From Neelides folsomi (lineage: Eukaryota; Arthropoda; Collembola; Neelipleona; Neelidae), in assembly GCA_034687125.1 (NCBI GenBank), contig JAQGBZ010000083.1:149196-213195 (forward strand): 64,000 nucleotides of DNA, read 5' to 3'. The notes beneath the pieces were generated by a model. It was not told where the DNA came from, searched no databases, and saw nothing but the letters and a program-made list of their open reading frames with translations. Shown in pieces: positions 39,601 to 52,347 of this stretch. Each line of letters opens with the position of its first letter. Within the stretch, counting starts at the first letter, position 1. The translations under genes were made by a program, and so were the position numbers.

Positions 39601-42149
39601 GTTACAAATTAGCTATTCGAATATCTAATAGCATTTTATAAACCGGGTTGTTCTTAAACTAGTTTATGGTAAAAATTTAGATTTTGCACTTGTTTATTCC
39701 GTGAGAGTAATAAGACTGAAGATATTTTTATTAAAAATATAACGTTTAAAATCAGCAAGCATAATGTTTTGGAATTGGAATGCATAACATGTTAAACAAT
39801 CGGGTCATATAAAAATTAGAAGACTTTAATAGCAGGGTAATGATGCGAAATCAAAGATTTTAATTGCAACATGTCACCTTTTAGACAAACCCCATAATTA
39901 TTGCAACAATGTGCAAATATGCAGCTAAACCCATCTCTAAATTCATTAAATGTAAAGGAGCGCCGATTCCCATTACAATTTTCTCCTAGAGGCGAAAAGA
40001 TTTAGAATCCTCCATGCATCCTCCGCTTTTCCGTCATCCTGTCCTGACATAAAATTAAGCTTGAAAGGGCATATTACGAGTACCTTTGCATATAATTTTA
40101 AAGGCATGGCTCAAAATTTTAATATTATTGAAAGATTTACAAGGGCGTTGATCCAAAAGGTATTTTTTTAACTAACATACCCAAACTCACCCATGTACCG
40201 TTGATCCTCAGTTATGCACATTTTTCTCCCTTTAATACTCTTTAATTCCTAAATAATATAATTCAAAGATTAATTCAAGCTCCTGAATCTTGAAAATAAC
40301 AGAAATGACCCCTTGTATGGAGTTAAAAGAATTATGTTTGTACAAACACATAATTTAGCACATAATTCACAAATCCTTTTAAACTCTTCATTTTGACATT
40401 TAAGGAAATGTGACATTCTCACTTTGGTTATTTTAACCCTTTTCACAACTGGGAGGAAGCGATAAGAATGCCATTGGGACTTCCGACACAATCCGTTAAT
40501 TCTCCCATTCTTTCAACCAAACTTTATTGAATATTAGAGAAAACAGAGTCAAAGTAAAAATTAACTTTTTATTAGTCATATGTAATATATGAGATATACT
40601 ATGATGGTATTCTCATAATAGGATTTAGCTTCAAATAGGACCACAAATCAAGCAATAGTAAACATGAGTATTCTGTACTAACAACAGAGGCAAACAATTT
40701 ATATTCAAATTCCTCCATTCATTCATTTCACAGTCGACTGGGCAAAGATATTAAATGGGAATTAGGTTCTTTAAACACAAAATTAATAATTGCTAGTTGA
40801 GGATTCACCGTGGGCTGAGCCAACACACAAATGACATAAATATGAGAATTGGAGTTATTTGCCCCTTCCCAAACGCACTGTCGGCTTCTTGACTCTTGAG
40901 CCGCCTTTGTTTTACCATCTTCAAGATGAGGGAATTTGGCTATTCAATTAGCAACTCTCTAACCCCAATGAAGCCCGGTGCTTGCCCACAAGTCATTTAA
41001 CTACATTTAGGCACAACGATGGTAAATGAGTACATTAAATTAGTAGATATTGAGAAGCAAATGACATTTGCGCTGAGAACCATTCAATGGCAATTGTTAT
41101 TTCAATGGCTGAGCGAAGGAAGCAGCTCCTCGTTCAAATACTTATATGGGAGAAGGAGTTAATGAGTATTAAGCTCTTTATTAGGAACAATCAATTTCTC
41201 CACGTTCCGTTTTCAACTCCACCTGTGCCTCATTCATTATGAGACTATAAAATCCACCCAGGTCATTTTCCCCCTTAATTATGAGACATCCGTGAATCCT
41301 TCGACTTTCTTCTCCAAAGTGAGTCAGAACAAGGGTTAAATTATATAAAAGGTTCTCACGAGGTTCAATTAACTTCATCTCATATAAGGATTATAAGGGA
41401 CAAGGAAAAAATGAGTCTTAAACTCTCGAGGTTGTTTAATTGCCTCTAAGGTCAAGGAAAAGTGATCGAGAAATGATCTGTAGGCAACAATGCATACATA
41501 CAAAGTCGTTTATCGCTCATTTTAAGTCCAATGTAAAGTTGTTAAATGGACAGATAAGTGTACACTATTTTACATACACTTACACTACTTATGGGACGTA
41601 GATTTAAAATCGAGATTTGGGATTGGGAGATAGAAGATGGCCGGTTCTGTAATTTGTGCAACGTTATCAAAGCTGTTTTGACTCAATTGAGAAAAGGATA
41701 ATGAGATCTAATAGTTCATAAATAGGGAAATCAAATCATCTCGCGGCTTCTCCCATTTTTCAATTGTCTGGCGTCCTAGATGTGCTGGAGGATTAATAGC
41801 GCTTAATTGAAGACCTTTGGCCAACTATGAGTATAAGTATGAGAGATTACGAGAGGGATTTGGGGTTGAAGGGCGAGACGCTCTGCTTTTTCCACCACTT
41901 TTCTTCCGGAGTTATTTATTGAGCATCTGACGAGGAATCAATAGAATACACTTGCTAATAAGTTACTTAGCATACCTATGTACACAGGTACATACTTACA
42001 TGTGTACTTATATGCAATAATCTACGTATTTCATGTGGTTAGGAGCAGGTTTAGAGTTAAGGAGCTGTGCGGTGGGAAGGGAAAGTGTGTGACATTGACC
42101 TCGTTGAAGACTCGTTTGGTCTCGTTGTTCTAGTGACCCAGGAAGGAAG

Positions 42150-44775
42150 ATGCGGCTCGGCCTCTGCCTTTGTTTCGCCCTCTGCCTCCTCAGCCTTGCT
42201 GAGGGAGGCGGCTGGATCCGGAAGACCAAGCGAATTCTCCGCCAGCGAGTCGGACCACCAAATTCCCGACAAGGGATGTCGCGAGCCTTATCCTGGCCGC
42301 GGTTCTTCCTCCCGAAAATCAACCTTTTTAGGACAACACGCGATCGGAGACTCCGGTTCCAGACGGAGAGAGAAGACCGGCCAAAACAAGGCCCTCACCA
42401 TCGTCCTTCCTTCTGTAAGCTGTTATTATTTTTTATTAAATTTTACGGACATTTCTTCATGTGTTTACAATTTGCCGATCCCATAAGCCCCTTATGAGGT
42501 AAATAGGGCGAGGAAGCCTCAGGTGCGGCCATTGAAAGTCGCTACGTGATCTTTGGGTTGACTCGCCGGGTTCAAGGTTCGAGCCGTCGAATCAAACACT
42601 CCTTGGGAGTGTGTTGGACGGGATTAGGAAAAAATTTGAGAGTTCATGACAGCCTGATCATTTACTCTCTCTCACTCTCGCACATATTCGCAAAGAGCCG
42701 CAGAAATGTCTGAGGAGTCTAACCAAATGATCACGAATTCCATCAGGTCTTTATTAGACATTCAGGGAAGCTGTGATTGATACTCACACTCAATCCCATT
42801 GTTGTGAACAATGTCAATACCTTGAGCGGGAGAAAACTTGGTGTTTGCATTTCATCCATCGTGAACTCACAATTCAATATGGATGTAAATTGCATGTATT
42901 TACATTTATTAAGTTTGTGAAAAACTAGTACTCACATTTAGAACTTGTTACACGATCAATTTTCCTTTGTTCTAACGGTAGGTCAATTATCTTATTGTAT
43001 GCATGCACTATGCAGAATACTCAATTGAACAATTTATTTATTCATGTTAAGGACATGCAAACATGAACGAAATGAATCTACATTTAAAATTGGATTTTTT
43101 CAATGAAAAACTGTAACTTGTTTAATAAACGAATATTCAATACAAAATCCATTCTAACCTCCTTTATCCGCATTGAATAAGTAAAACAATTTTTTTTAAA
43201 TTAAGAGAATGTTCTAATTCAAATATTTTCTTTGCAGTTTTCCCAGGGAGTCTTTTCCAATATAAGCCCAAAGCGAGGTTTCGGGCATCCTGGATGCCAA
43301 TGGAGCACGGAAATCCAATGTTGGGAGATCCAACCTTCAGTTATGCGCCCCCAACTCTTGAACAAGTCAAAGTAATGACCGAGGCGAGAAAACCTCAAGA
43401 GAGACAACATCTACCACCAAAAGAGCAGAAAAAACCAACTCATCATCAGCAAAAACAACGTCCGCTTCTTAAAAATCTGAACCATTTACTTAAACAACAA
43501 TATTCTAAAAAGAGACCAGGATGGAAATTCCCTCCAATTCCACGCCCAGCTCTTTGGAAATATTTGGCCAACAAACAACGTTTCCGTCGTCCTCGTCCTC
43601 AGATCAATTTCATCAAGGCCCAACCAGACCCCAAGAAGACCAAACCCAAAGAAGAACATCAAGCAGAAATCTTCCCCCGACTTCCCAACAACTTCGTTTA
43701 CTTTAATCCTCAGGATGTGATGGGAGGTCAAAAGCCGAATCAACCTCCACCACATCATCACCATGTCCAACCACCACCACATCATCCAGGACGCCCTTAT
43801 CATCCACCACAATTCCATGGAATGCACGGACATCACCCAGGAGGGCGACCCCTTGGAATTGTCACTCCTATGATTTTCATCCCACATGGAACTTTGCGTC
43901 CAGGAACCGTTGACGATGTCCCACTCGCTTCCACAGAATTATTCCAACCATCTGCATCTCTTGAAATTCCTCAAATGCCTCCACTTCCCCCATCTCATCA
44001 ACCCATGCCACAATCAAAAGAGCAATTTGAACACCTCATGAGTTTCTTCCCATCTATTCCAAAGAGCCCAACGGTGCTGAAGCCAATGATCACGAGCCGT
44101 CCAATCCCAACAGAACCTGTAACAGAAGCCACAAGGAACAGTGCGGCCAAACCAAATGAGGCAACTCAGACTATTAACAATAACGAGAAAGTTACAAATT
44201 CCTTCAACGTCCCTTCAGAATCAGAGTCGCTCGAAGGGTCAGAGTCTGAGCCGGTGGTTGTCATCAGAGAAACAGAAGCCCCAATTAAAGTCACCGAGTC
44301 TTCAACCACGACTAGTACAACGACAGTACGACCAGTAACGAAAATCAGCGTTTTTAGCTCCGTCTCGTCTGAGGAGAAGCCTTCGGTTATTGTGAAGACC
44401 AAGCCATCGCCTCCGCCGTTCAAGAAGAGGCCAACTCCTTCTTACATACGAAAACACAGGAACAAGATTGGGAGCTCCGTGACAAACGGGTACAAGAGGG
44501 GGTCAGACGAGAGCAAGGAGCCGGGAAGCCAAGAGGCTGTTGTCATCACCATGTCAAAGTCAAAAGTGAAGGAGTACAAACCGCAATTTTTGGCAAACTT
44601 CACGCAGATCCTCGCTTTTGATAAAGTGGACGAAGGAGATGTGACGACGATGTTACCGACTCCAAGTGCATCAAATGGGAATACAACGACAGGGTCAACG
44701 ACAACACCGAAATCCGTGCTAGAAGATTTTGATCCACTCCAACTGATTCATTCTTGGTTCCACCCTGGGTCGTAA
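42150..44775 (+). CDS. Secreted His/Pro/Thr-rich protein, unknown function (2 exons, 600 aa)
   Basis: The exons are 42150-42414 and 43238-44775, joined in phase 1 (TTC T|TT TTC). The N-terminus MRLGLCLCFALCLLSLAEGG is a clear signal peptide, probably cut near residue 19, so the product should enter the secretory pathway. Residues about 21-125 are basic (Arg/Lys). A His/Pro-rich block (about residues 235-280) has PPPHHHHVQPPPHH, FHGMHGHHPGG and related strings. The C-terminal half is Ser/Thr/Pro/Glu-rich with Thr runs (about 430-445 and 575-585) that could carry O-glycans. The chain ends HSWFHPGS. I see no enzyme domain, membrane anchor or known repeat. Histidine clusters can bind zinc or copper; a matrix or cuticle role is a guess. 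The intron contains a short GC-richer patch (42480-42640) that I could not assign. Confidence 0.75.
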
Positions 44776-45150
44776 TTATGGGTCACAAGTTGGAACCAAA
44801 CCCCGCTTCTGCCTCACCTTTTAAACCAAAAACCAAAATATTGTACGTCAGCTCTCGTATAGTTCATTTTTATTAACAATCACTTCACTTTGGGATGTGT
44901 GTTTTATAATAATTACGTTTATATTCATTATCATCGTTTGTCTTGAGAATAGTGGAAACTTTGTCATATATATTCAAGGGCATATTCATAAGAGTGAGTT
45001 GGATCATTATGAAGGAAATATTCAAATTATGACAGCGTCGACAACTTCGAACTCCAAGTATCACATTTATTTACCTGACAAATGAGTATTTAATTGTATT
45101 GAATTATTGACCCGTTTTTAACAGAAGCTATATAATGTACTTACAGTGTA

Positions 45151-45156
45151 AATAAA
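45151..45156 (+). terminator. Polyadenylation signal for the His/Pro-rich secreted protein gene
   Basis: AATAAA about 375 nt after the stop codon at 44775, followed by AT-rich DNA. Confidence 0.5.
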
Positions 45157-45849
45157 AAATAATTATATTTAAGTTTATTTCAATTAAACGTTAATATTTT
45201 ATTTATTTTATTATCTTTAAACTTTTTATACCTTTCTTGCAGTGTGTGTATCTTACGAACTTATTTAATAATAAAGGCTCAATTTGTGATACGAAAAATA
45301 AAATTGAAACGACATAGCCTCTTGTTCGATTTTTTCTCGTCATAAATGTATAAACTAATTAAATTAGCTTACTAACATATAAAAAAGTTCATATAGCTTA
45401 AAAAATCAATTATTTATTTATTTATTGTCTAATTTTATAAAACATTAAGATCATAATATCAAACTAATCCTATTAGGTGTATATCATGCACATACCTATT
45501 ACAAACTGTAAGGGGAACAGTTTTTATGTTTAGGTAAAGATCAAGGACATTACATCAAATTAAGATAAAAATGGACAGTTGTTTATTTAACATATTTTCA
45601 TTTAAAAAGTATTTCACTCGTGTGTCAGTCTCATGAATGTCTCACGATGAGATTGCTTGGTACATAGCGAAATTGAAAATTTTTTGCGGGGCACTTTGCG
45701 AATTGCATAAAAGCATAAACTAAATCACGATAAACATTTATCATCTGATTCTGTGGAATATTGAGATCTTTACTTCAAATACAATTTGTTCCAAAAAGTA
45801 AGTCGAATTTTGATTTTGATCTTGGGTCAATTTCAATCGGAAAATCCTA

Positions 45850-45931
45850 GTTGGATTGGACACCCGAGGTCATCGTTGCGGGTCGAAGACTTCTTTGTAC
45901 CTTCTTCAATAGAGTTTCATCAAAGGCTCAG
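45850..45931 (+). other. Probable UQCRB 5' UTR exon and start region
   Basis: The sequence CAG|GTAAAA at 45931/45932 is a good donor, and an acceptor (TTTTTAATAG) ends at 46068, just two bases before the UQCRB ATG. The intervening 137 nt would be a 5' UTR intron. The upstream end is a guess, based on the pyrimidine-rich start-like sequence near 45880. RNA reads would settle it. Confidence 0.35.
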
Positions 45932-46070
45932 GTAAAAGACAGACCGAGGTTTATTACGTTTAACTTGCCATACTTATTGTAATAATGCATTTGATAATTT
46001 CTTGATTACCAATAAATATAGTATATAGCGAGCAAATTTTAATCTTGCTATTGATATATTTTTAATAGTA

Positions 46071-46768
46071 ATGGCACAGTTTCAATCTGCAGCGAAGAAA
46101 TTCGGTCAATTAACTTGGCAGCGTGAGTCTTTAACTAAATTCATAGTTAATTTATTAAAAAAATATCCTAATCTTTTCAAGGTTTATTTTTACTGTCCTC
46201 TCATTCTTTGTTGTGTATGTCAATAATCAATAGCCTATGTATAATTATGAGTACTTATTTATTGTATAATATAAATTTATAAACTTTTTTATTTGATTTA
46301 GAACATATAAGGAAATGGTGCTGGACGATGTCTGGATTCCACAAATATGGTAAAAATTATACTTTCCATATTTTGAATATTAATATGATAAGTGAGCGAA
46401 CAAATTAAAATAGATTTTTATATGATTTTAGGTCTTAAATACAATGATTGCTTTCACGAAACTGATGAAGTGAAAGAAGCCCTTCGTCGATTGCCACCAA
46501 GAATTCAGGATGAAAGAACCTTTCGCATTATTCGTGCTATGCAATGCAGTATCCAGAAGGTTTATTTACCAAAGGAAGAATGGATGAAATTTGAAGATGT
46601 AATATACAAGATTTTTAATTTTTAATTACAAGTAAAATTCAATTTCGCCTATATATTTAGATTATTTTTTAAAATGAATATTTTTTGTAGGATGACTTCT
46701 ACCTCAAGCCATACCTTGAAGAAGTTCAGAGGGAAGTGGCCGAACGAAAAGAATGGGCAAAGAATTGA
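46071..46768 (+). CDS. UQCRB: Cytochrome b-c1 complex subunit 7 (4 exons, 114 aa)
   Basis: The exons are 46071-46122, 46302-46349, 46432-46598 and 46691-46768, with phases matching at each join. UQCRB (yeast Qcr7) is a small matrix-side subunit of respiratory complex III, in the inner mitochondrial membrane, that contacts cytochrome b and helps assembly. The sequence follows the family from end to end: HIRKWCWTMSGFHKYGL (19-35), a DDxx acidic turn, VKEALRRLPPRIQDER (46-61), FRIIRAMQ, LPKEEWMKFEDDDFYLKPYL (78-97) and the charged tail VAERKEWAKN. Length is normal (human 111 aa). There is no cleavable presequence, as usual for this subunit. The gene lies 1.3 kb upstream of SNX17 on the same strand. 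Confidence 0.96.
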
Positions 46769-48038
46769 AGGAAAATTTTCGTCAAGTCAGTAAATGAAGT
46801 TTGTAGACAACTTTAGTACGTAAATCCACAACATATAAATAATTTTATTGTCAAATTAAACAGTGTTTACTTTAACTCTCAAAGTTTCAACACATTACAA
46901 AAGGGGATGAGGAGAGATTGGTTGAATTGAAAAGTACATAAAATAAATTGAAAATGTACTAACTAATCCGAAAGACTCATTTTCTAAAGCATAATCTCAT
47001 TTTACACAAAAATACAAGTTAAAGTTACATTTGAAACTATATAATATTATAAGGAATAGTATTTAGGTGAGTTTAAATTAAAATCCATTGCATTGAAACC
47101 ATATATTAAGATTCCAATTCCAAATTGCAGGATCTCGCATTGTTTTTGATGAGATTCTTGCATGCATGAAACACATGAGAGTGATCTTGTATCTAAAGGG
47201 CATATCATTGGAGGTGTATTGGATGTGAATCCCAAGAGACCTACAGATGGAATAAATTAAGGAAGGTTTGAAGAAGGCGCGTAGCTGAGTAATATTCTTT
47301 GAGAATTGAGGAAGAGACTGAATTGGAAGGGTTATTTATTACGTTATTAGTCGACGTAGGAGTTAAGGAGCAGACATGGGAGAGAGCGAAGGTAAATGAG
47401 GAGAACCCCCAAGACCAGAACGGGAGCATTAAATGAAGAGTTAAATCCTCAATGGATTGGGGAGCTTGAGTGAATCCCTCCGCCCACGGATCAGTTCTCC
47501 AGTGCAGCTTCTCAAAGGCCACGACTCTCCCCACCAAAATGTGAGGGTGGTAAATGGGAAATGTCAATTTGTGACTCTTCTGGAAGGTCGGACTGAGGGA
47601 ACTTGGGTCAGCTCTTTTGGGGATGATCGAGTGATAAGAAAAGCCGAAGTTGAAAGTATGTCAGGATAGTTGTTTTTATACTTCCACACACGCACAAGAA
47701 AAGGCAGCTCCACACAGCCACCTTTTTAATTGACCATCAATCTATTCATATTCCGTCTGTGCCATAAAGTTTAAGCCAACGTCGAGTTTAGCCAACTGTT
47801 ATTATTATTATTTTATAATCGAGTCATTCTATCATTAAACCGTTGTTAGATACATTTACAAAGTTAGCCATTCATTATCAAACTTTAACTTTCAAAGTCA
47901 AGGAGCAGCTCAATTTTATCAATCAGATATGTTCTTGTGATTTATTTTTAACTAGATGTACACAATTGTAATGTGATCGTAGTTTATTTGCCAGTTTCAT
48001 GTTACGTTAAATTAATTTTATTTAATTCTTCCTTCGCC
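46769..48038. other. Intergenic stretch between UQCRB and SNX17
   Basis: A possible UQCRB poly(A) signal, ATTAAA, is at 46855-46860. The part at 47050-47680 is less AT-rich, with open frames on both strands (47047-47235 and 47241-47567 minus, 47457-47669 plus). None shows a family motif. The SNX17 promoter and 5' UTR should lie near 47900-48038. Confidence 0.5.
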
Positions 48039-50871
48039 ATGCATTTTTCGATTCCTGAAAGCCAAGAAGTGAAGGGAAATGACTCAAGCTATTTGGTAAT
48101 CTCAATCGCTATTTTTTTTATTTATTATTACCTTTACCTCCACATTTATATTATAAAACCAATCAATTGTTTAGTTTAATTTTTGACCAGGTTGTTTCTA
48201 ATATTTGCCATTTTGATTCTAGGTGTATAATGTGCACATCAATGGGAATTTCCATTGCTCCCTTCGCTATCGTCAGATCCTTGGTCTTCACGAGCAATTA
48301 AAAAAGGAGTTTGGACCTGGGAGCCTCCCACCTTTCCCACCGAAGAAGTTTCTCTCCCTCACTTCAACTCAATTAGAAGATAGGAGATCCAATTTGGAGA
48401 AATACATTCAGAATGGTAAGAGAGTTTAATCTTTAATCACGCGTTTTTCACATATCTTAATGAATATTCATTTACCATTTTGGTCAGTGTTACTTTATCT
48501 TTGCAAACCGTTGGTTCAGCTTATCCTTTCCGATTTTAAGAAATCGTCCTAATTTTTAGCTTATGAATGTTATTTGCAAGTGGATCAGCACTTTTAGTTC
48601 AGTAATAGATGAATCAAGTTATTTAATAAATACTCAATGTCAGCCTTGTAATTTAATCATTTGTCAAACAAGTATTTGGAAAGAGGTTGACGGAAGCAGC
48701 GGATTTTAGCATATGAGTTTATTTGCCTTTGTACTATTTACTTTTGCGATTTACTCTTAAAATAACATGTTTTATTTTTCGTTACAGCTAGTCAAAATCA
48801 TGAAGTTGGAACTTCAGAGCTCTTCAATGGCTTTCTCAGATTAGCGCAACATGAAACGAGTGGTGAGCCCGTGGCCAAAAGAACAATTGACGTCCATCTC
48901 CCTAATGGCCAAAAATTGAATGTTGATGTTTGGAATAATTCTTCTACTTCAGTATTATTAAAAGTATGTTCCAATAACTAATACAGGTATTATAGTATAC
49001 GTATACCTATGCAATAAAAGGCTTATAATGAAATATTCTTAAACTTGAGGTCAAAATAGATTTGCTGTTTAATCTTTTGGTAATACCCATCATTTCTATG
49101 CGAAATTATTGACAATGGGATGTTTAAAGTGGTAGCTGACCTTTTAAGGCGGCTTATGTTTAGAAATTGGAATTATGTTAAATACTTTCCTACTTAAATT
49201 CGTATTTGAATTTCAGATTGTTGCCCATGAACTAATTCTTAGCGATGATCTGGTTGATCATTTTGGACTATATATCTTTCGTAAAGACTTTGATGGAACT
49301 TGGATAGGTAAGGTTTTTAATTTGTTGATTTGAATTTTAACTGTTTTTTTACAAATAAATAAATATTAATGGATATACATATCTGTAATTTAATTAAAAT
49401 AACATTTAATTGACTAATTGACATTTTTGAACAGTTTTAAGAAAACTTGATGAATATGAATCCCCTTATATATCTCTTAGAAGACTTAAAGAAGATCATC
49501 GCATTGTTTTAAGAAAATGGTAATTTGACAAAAATTGTCCCATCGGATCATAAATGCTCTTAAAAAATATTTTGTAGACGAACTAATTATTGTATTTTTA
49601 TTATAGCAGCTGGGACCTGAGTAGCGAAGATGTTTTGATAGAGGATATGGTTGGTTTGCATCTCACTTATCTCCAGACAGTTGCAGATATTGAAAATGGC
49701 TGGACTTGCGTCCCGAAGGAGGCTCTTCGCCAAATTACCTCTCTTCAATCTCAAGGGAATAAACAAGACGTAAGAATTTAAACTTTAAATGATCTAATTA
49801 ACTTTAATGGTGAATACAATTCTAATAATAGTCTTTCATCCTTTTCTAATTTATTTCTAAAATACTTAAAAATAAATGTATTCTGTCTTTTAGTACCTTC
49901 GTCTTGCAAGAAGACTGAAGTTTTATGGATACATGAAATTTCCAAATTGCTTATGTGATTTCCCTCAGCCGTTGAGTTTATGTACAATTTATATTGGAAA
50001 TCGGGATATGATCATCATCACGTCCAAAAAAGAAGAGTATACCTTCAAAGTCACGAGAATGAAAACGTGGCGGATTACTCTCCAATATGTAAGGAGTTAA
50101 CCTGACACGTGCATTACGTGCAGGACAAAGGAATCAAATACCAACAAGTGTTATTGATATTTTGACCGACCATATGGGTGGATTGACTCTTAATAAATTG
50201 ACAGGAACCAACTGGACGAGCCAAAGCCGAGCTTTCATTTGAATATCTACAGTCAAAGGACAAGCTAGATTGGATAACTTTGACGTCAGAACAAGCCATC
50301 GTCATGTCTGTGTGTTTACAAGAAATGGTGGCTGAAATGGTATCAAAACAACAACCGTCTGTTCCTTCACTCATCGGAGTAAGTTTTTGTTTGTCAAGTG
50401 ATTAATGTTGTTTATGATTCATAAAAGTGACATTCATTCCTTGTTTATTTTTTCATCTGTATCAGCAATGATATCAATCAAGGGGGTTTTCAATTAATTA
50501 ATTGTCGTTTACAATTGGAATGTCCTTAATGTATATTTATTGTGTTGCAGTTAAAGTCGGTTCGAACAGTCTACTACTTCATCAGAGGGGATGGGGAGCA
50601 AGTGGCAATAAATGAGGATATTTTAGTCGGAAGTTCGGGTTACTCGAATGGGTCATCTGGCAATGCGAGTCCAACCTCCTCAACTTCTGGTGTCATATCG
50701 AATGGTTCTGGGTGTCCAACTCCAAGTTCTTCCCTATCACGTAATAACTCATGCGAAGCGTCAAACTTCAAGAGACGTCCTTCCCTTAATAGTTTAAGGT
50801 GTCAAAACTCAAATGACAATCTATTCCTTGAAAATAGTGTTTTTGCTGGAATTGGAGACGATGATTTGTGA
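48039..50871 (+). CDS. SNX17: Sorting nexin-17, PX-FERM endosomal adaptor (9 exons, 484 aa)
   Basis: Exons: 48039-48095, 48223-48415, 48788-48963, 49217-49307, 49435-49519, 49607-49769, 49894-50088, 50205-50378, 50551-50871. SNX17 binds PI3P on early endosomes and sorts receptors carrying NPxY-type signals (LRP1, integrins) back to the surface through the Retriever complex. The start MHFSIPES matches the family. The PX domain (about 1-105) has RYRQILGLHEQLKKEFG and the proline loop LPPFPPKK. A FERM-like module follows, with PNGQKLNVDVWNN (F1), VLRKLDEYESPYISLRRLKE and VGLHLTYLQTVADIENGW (F2), and a PTB-like F3 that includes WITLTSEQAIVMSVCLQEMV. The tail is Ser/Asn-rich and ends FAGIGDDDL; the human protein ends in nearly the same way (GIGDEDL), which in SNX17 is the Retriever-binding end. 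Exon 6 starts at a TAGCAG tandem acceptor. Length fits (human 470 aa). Confidence 0.96.
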
Positions 50872-50898
50872 TTTTGTATTTAATCCTCTTCCATATGT

Positions 50899-50904
50899 AT
50901 TAAA
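50899..50904 (+). terminator. Polyadenylation signal for SNX17
   Basis: ATTAAA, the common variant hexamer, 28 nt after the stop codon. Confidence 0.4.
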
Positions 50905-52256
50905 GAATATGTTATGCTTCCAAAATTAAATTATGAGATTTTAATTTAATCTGCTTATACTATTTAAATGTTAATCTGATATTGAACTATGTACTCTCAT
51001 TGAAACTTTAAACTTACCTACTAATCTTTAGGGGTATTTTACCAATTAAAATATTTATTGCTTACACAATTAACCAATATCTCAAAACTTTAATCCAATC
51101 TCAATTTTAGTTTTTTTAATTGACTCAACTCCCCCGTTAATAAACTATATTTGCTTCCTACTTAAGGTCATAATTATTTTAAATCAATAAGTACTATAAC
51201 CCAGTACTTGTTAATATCGATTACATTATTATAATACTTAAAATCACTTACCTACTGTTAAGTTTATAAAATATGTATATGCCAATAATCGATAAAAATG
51301 TCATAAGGTTTTTATATAACATTACATGTATCTTCAACATTTAATATAATTTTATTTAATTTAACATTTTAACCTGATAAACCTAAAATGTAAAATTAGC
51401 AAGAAATGCCTTCGATCAGCTTATAAGGTCCCGAGATTATTTTTTATTAGATGCTAATATTATATTGATAGGATTTATGAATTTTCTACTGAAATTAACG
51501 TATCAAGTTTAAAAATTACAGTTTAATACTTTTATATTAAATTGTAAACATTTTGTAGGTAAATGAATTAAATGTATACTTTTTTTATTAATTTTACTGT
51601 TTGTTTATCTAATATTCAATATAAATAATACCATCCGAGTCTTTATTGCTTAATATTGTTATCAACCTTAGGTTAAATGAAACGTGAGTTTTGCAATCTT
51701 TGCAAGCGATACAATAAATTTATAACTTTAGAAATGTTTTAAACACTTGTGACGAACAATTAAATATTAATTAAATATAAACGTTTATTGCGTTCTCATT
51801 TCGATTACATTACAACACTAAGTCATCTGAATAATTTTTCCACAATTTGTATATAAAACCGCGGCTTCGACACCACTTGTTTAATTTCTAGTTCTTATTT
51901 AATTGTTTCATATATCTGGAGGTAATAGTATGGTATACTAATTCACATACTTTGTCTTCCATAAATACGGATTACTTAAATGCATTTGGACATCATCTGA
52001 CAATTATGTAAATTAAATATTGCACATTTTTACTTATCTTAAAAATAATTTGTATCTTGGTATGTTTTTTACAGAGACAAGTATATTTCTGTAGGTTATA
52101 CATACAAGTATACCTATTCTACCTTTATTATTCGTGTCTTTCGTAAGCTTAAAGGGCAGACATTTTTATAATTTTAGCTTATTCGATCACAGTTAAATAC
52201 CTATAAAATACCTTTTATATACCTATATATACATAAATATATATTTAGTACACATG

Positions 52257-52347
52257 CCGTATTTATTCGAATAAGAGCCACTATTTAAATTTGGGCCTTG
52301 GAGATGAGGCTACTATTCGAGAGAGGCTCTTAATCGAATAAATACGG
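52257..52347. mobile_element. Short foldback MITE with 23-bp terminal inverted repeats
   Basis: The left arm at 52257-52279 begins CCGTATTTATTCGAATAAG and the right arm at 52325-52347 is its reverse complement except for one base. The 45-bp centre has further TTCGA and GCC motifs, which suggests nested inverted copies. The element is far too short to code for a transposase, so it would depend on one encoded elsewhere. From memory, the core CGTATTTATTCGAATAA occurs in repeats of several invertebrate genomes; a repeat-library search would confirm this. Confidence 0.75.

Larger units (their letters stand above)
31372..42149. other. 10.8 kb with no recognised gene
   Basis: Open frames are at most 126 codons (38748-39128 minus) and none shows a family motif or joins into a gene. 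The first 1.2 kb is very AT-rich and contains a foldback repeat (31604-31823). A perfect palindrome lies at 33646-33677. The stretches around 34400-36400, 38400-39200 and 41100-42100 look less AT-rich than their surroundings; they could be regulatory DNA or untranslated exons of the gene at 42150, but nothing proves it. Confidence 0.5.
44776..46070. other. AT-rich intergenic DNA with a probable UQCRB 5' UTR exon
   Basis: The first 400 nt are the 3' UTR of the His/Pro-rich protein, ending at the poly(A) signal at 45151. The rest is AT-rich up to about 45830. The ORF at 44897-45085 has no family motif. The likely 5' UTR exon near 45850-45931 is listed separately. Confidence 0.5.

Noticed and set aside
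42520-42610. tRNA-like B-box (GGTTCGAGCC) in the intron of the secreted protein gene
   Set aside because: I could not fold a cloverleaf with acceptor and anticodon stems around it, and no A-box lies at the right distance.
47047-47567. Minus-strand frames with Cys-containing sequence between UQCRB and SNX17
   Set aside because: An acceptor-like TAG precedes the shorter frame, but the two frames do not join in phase and neither has a recognisable motif.
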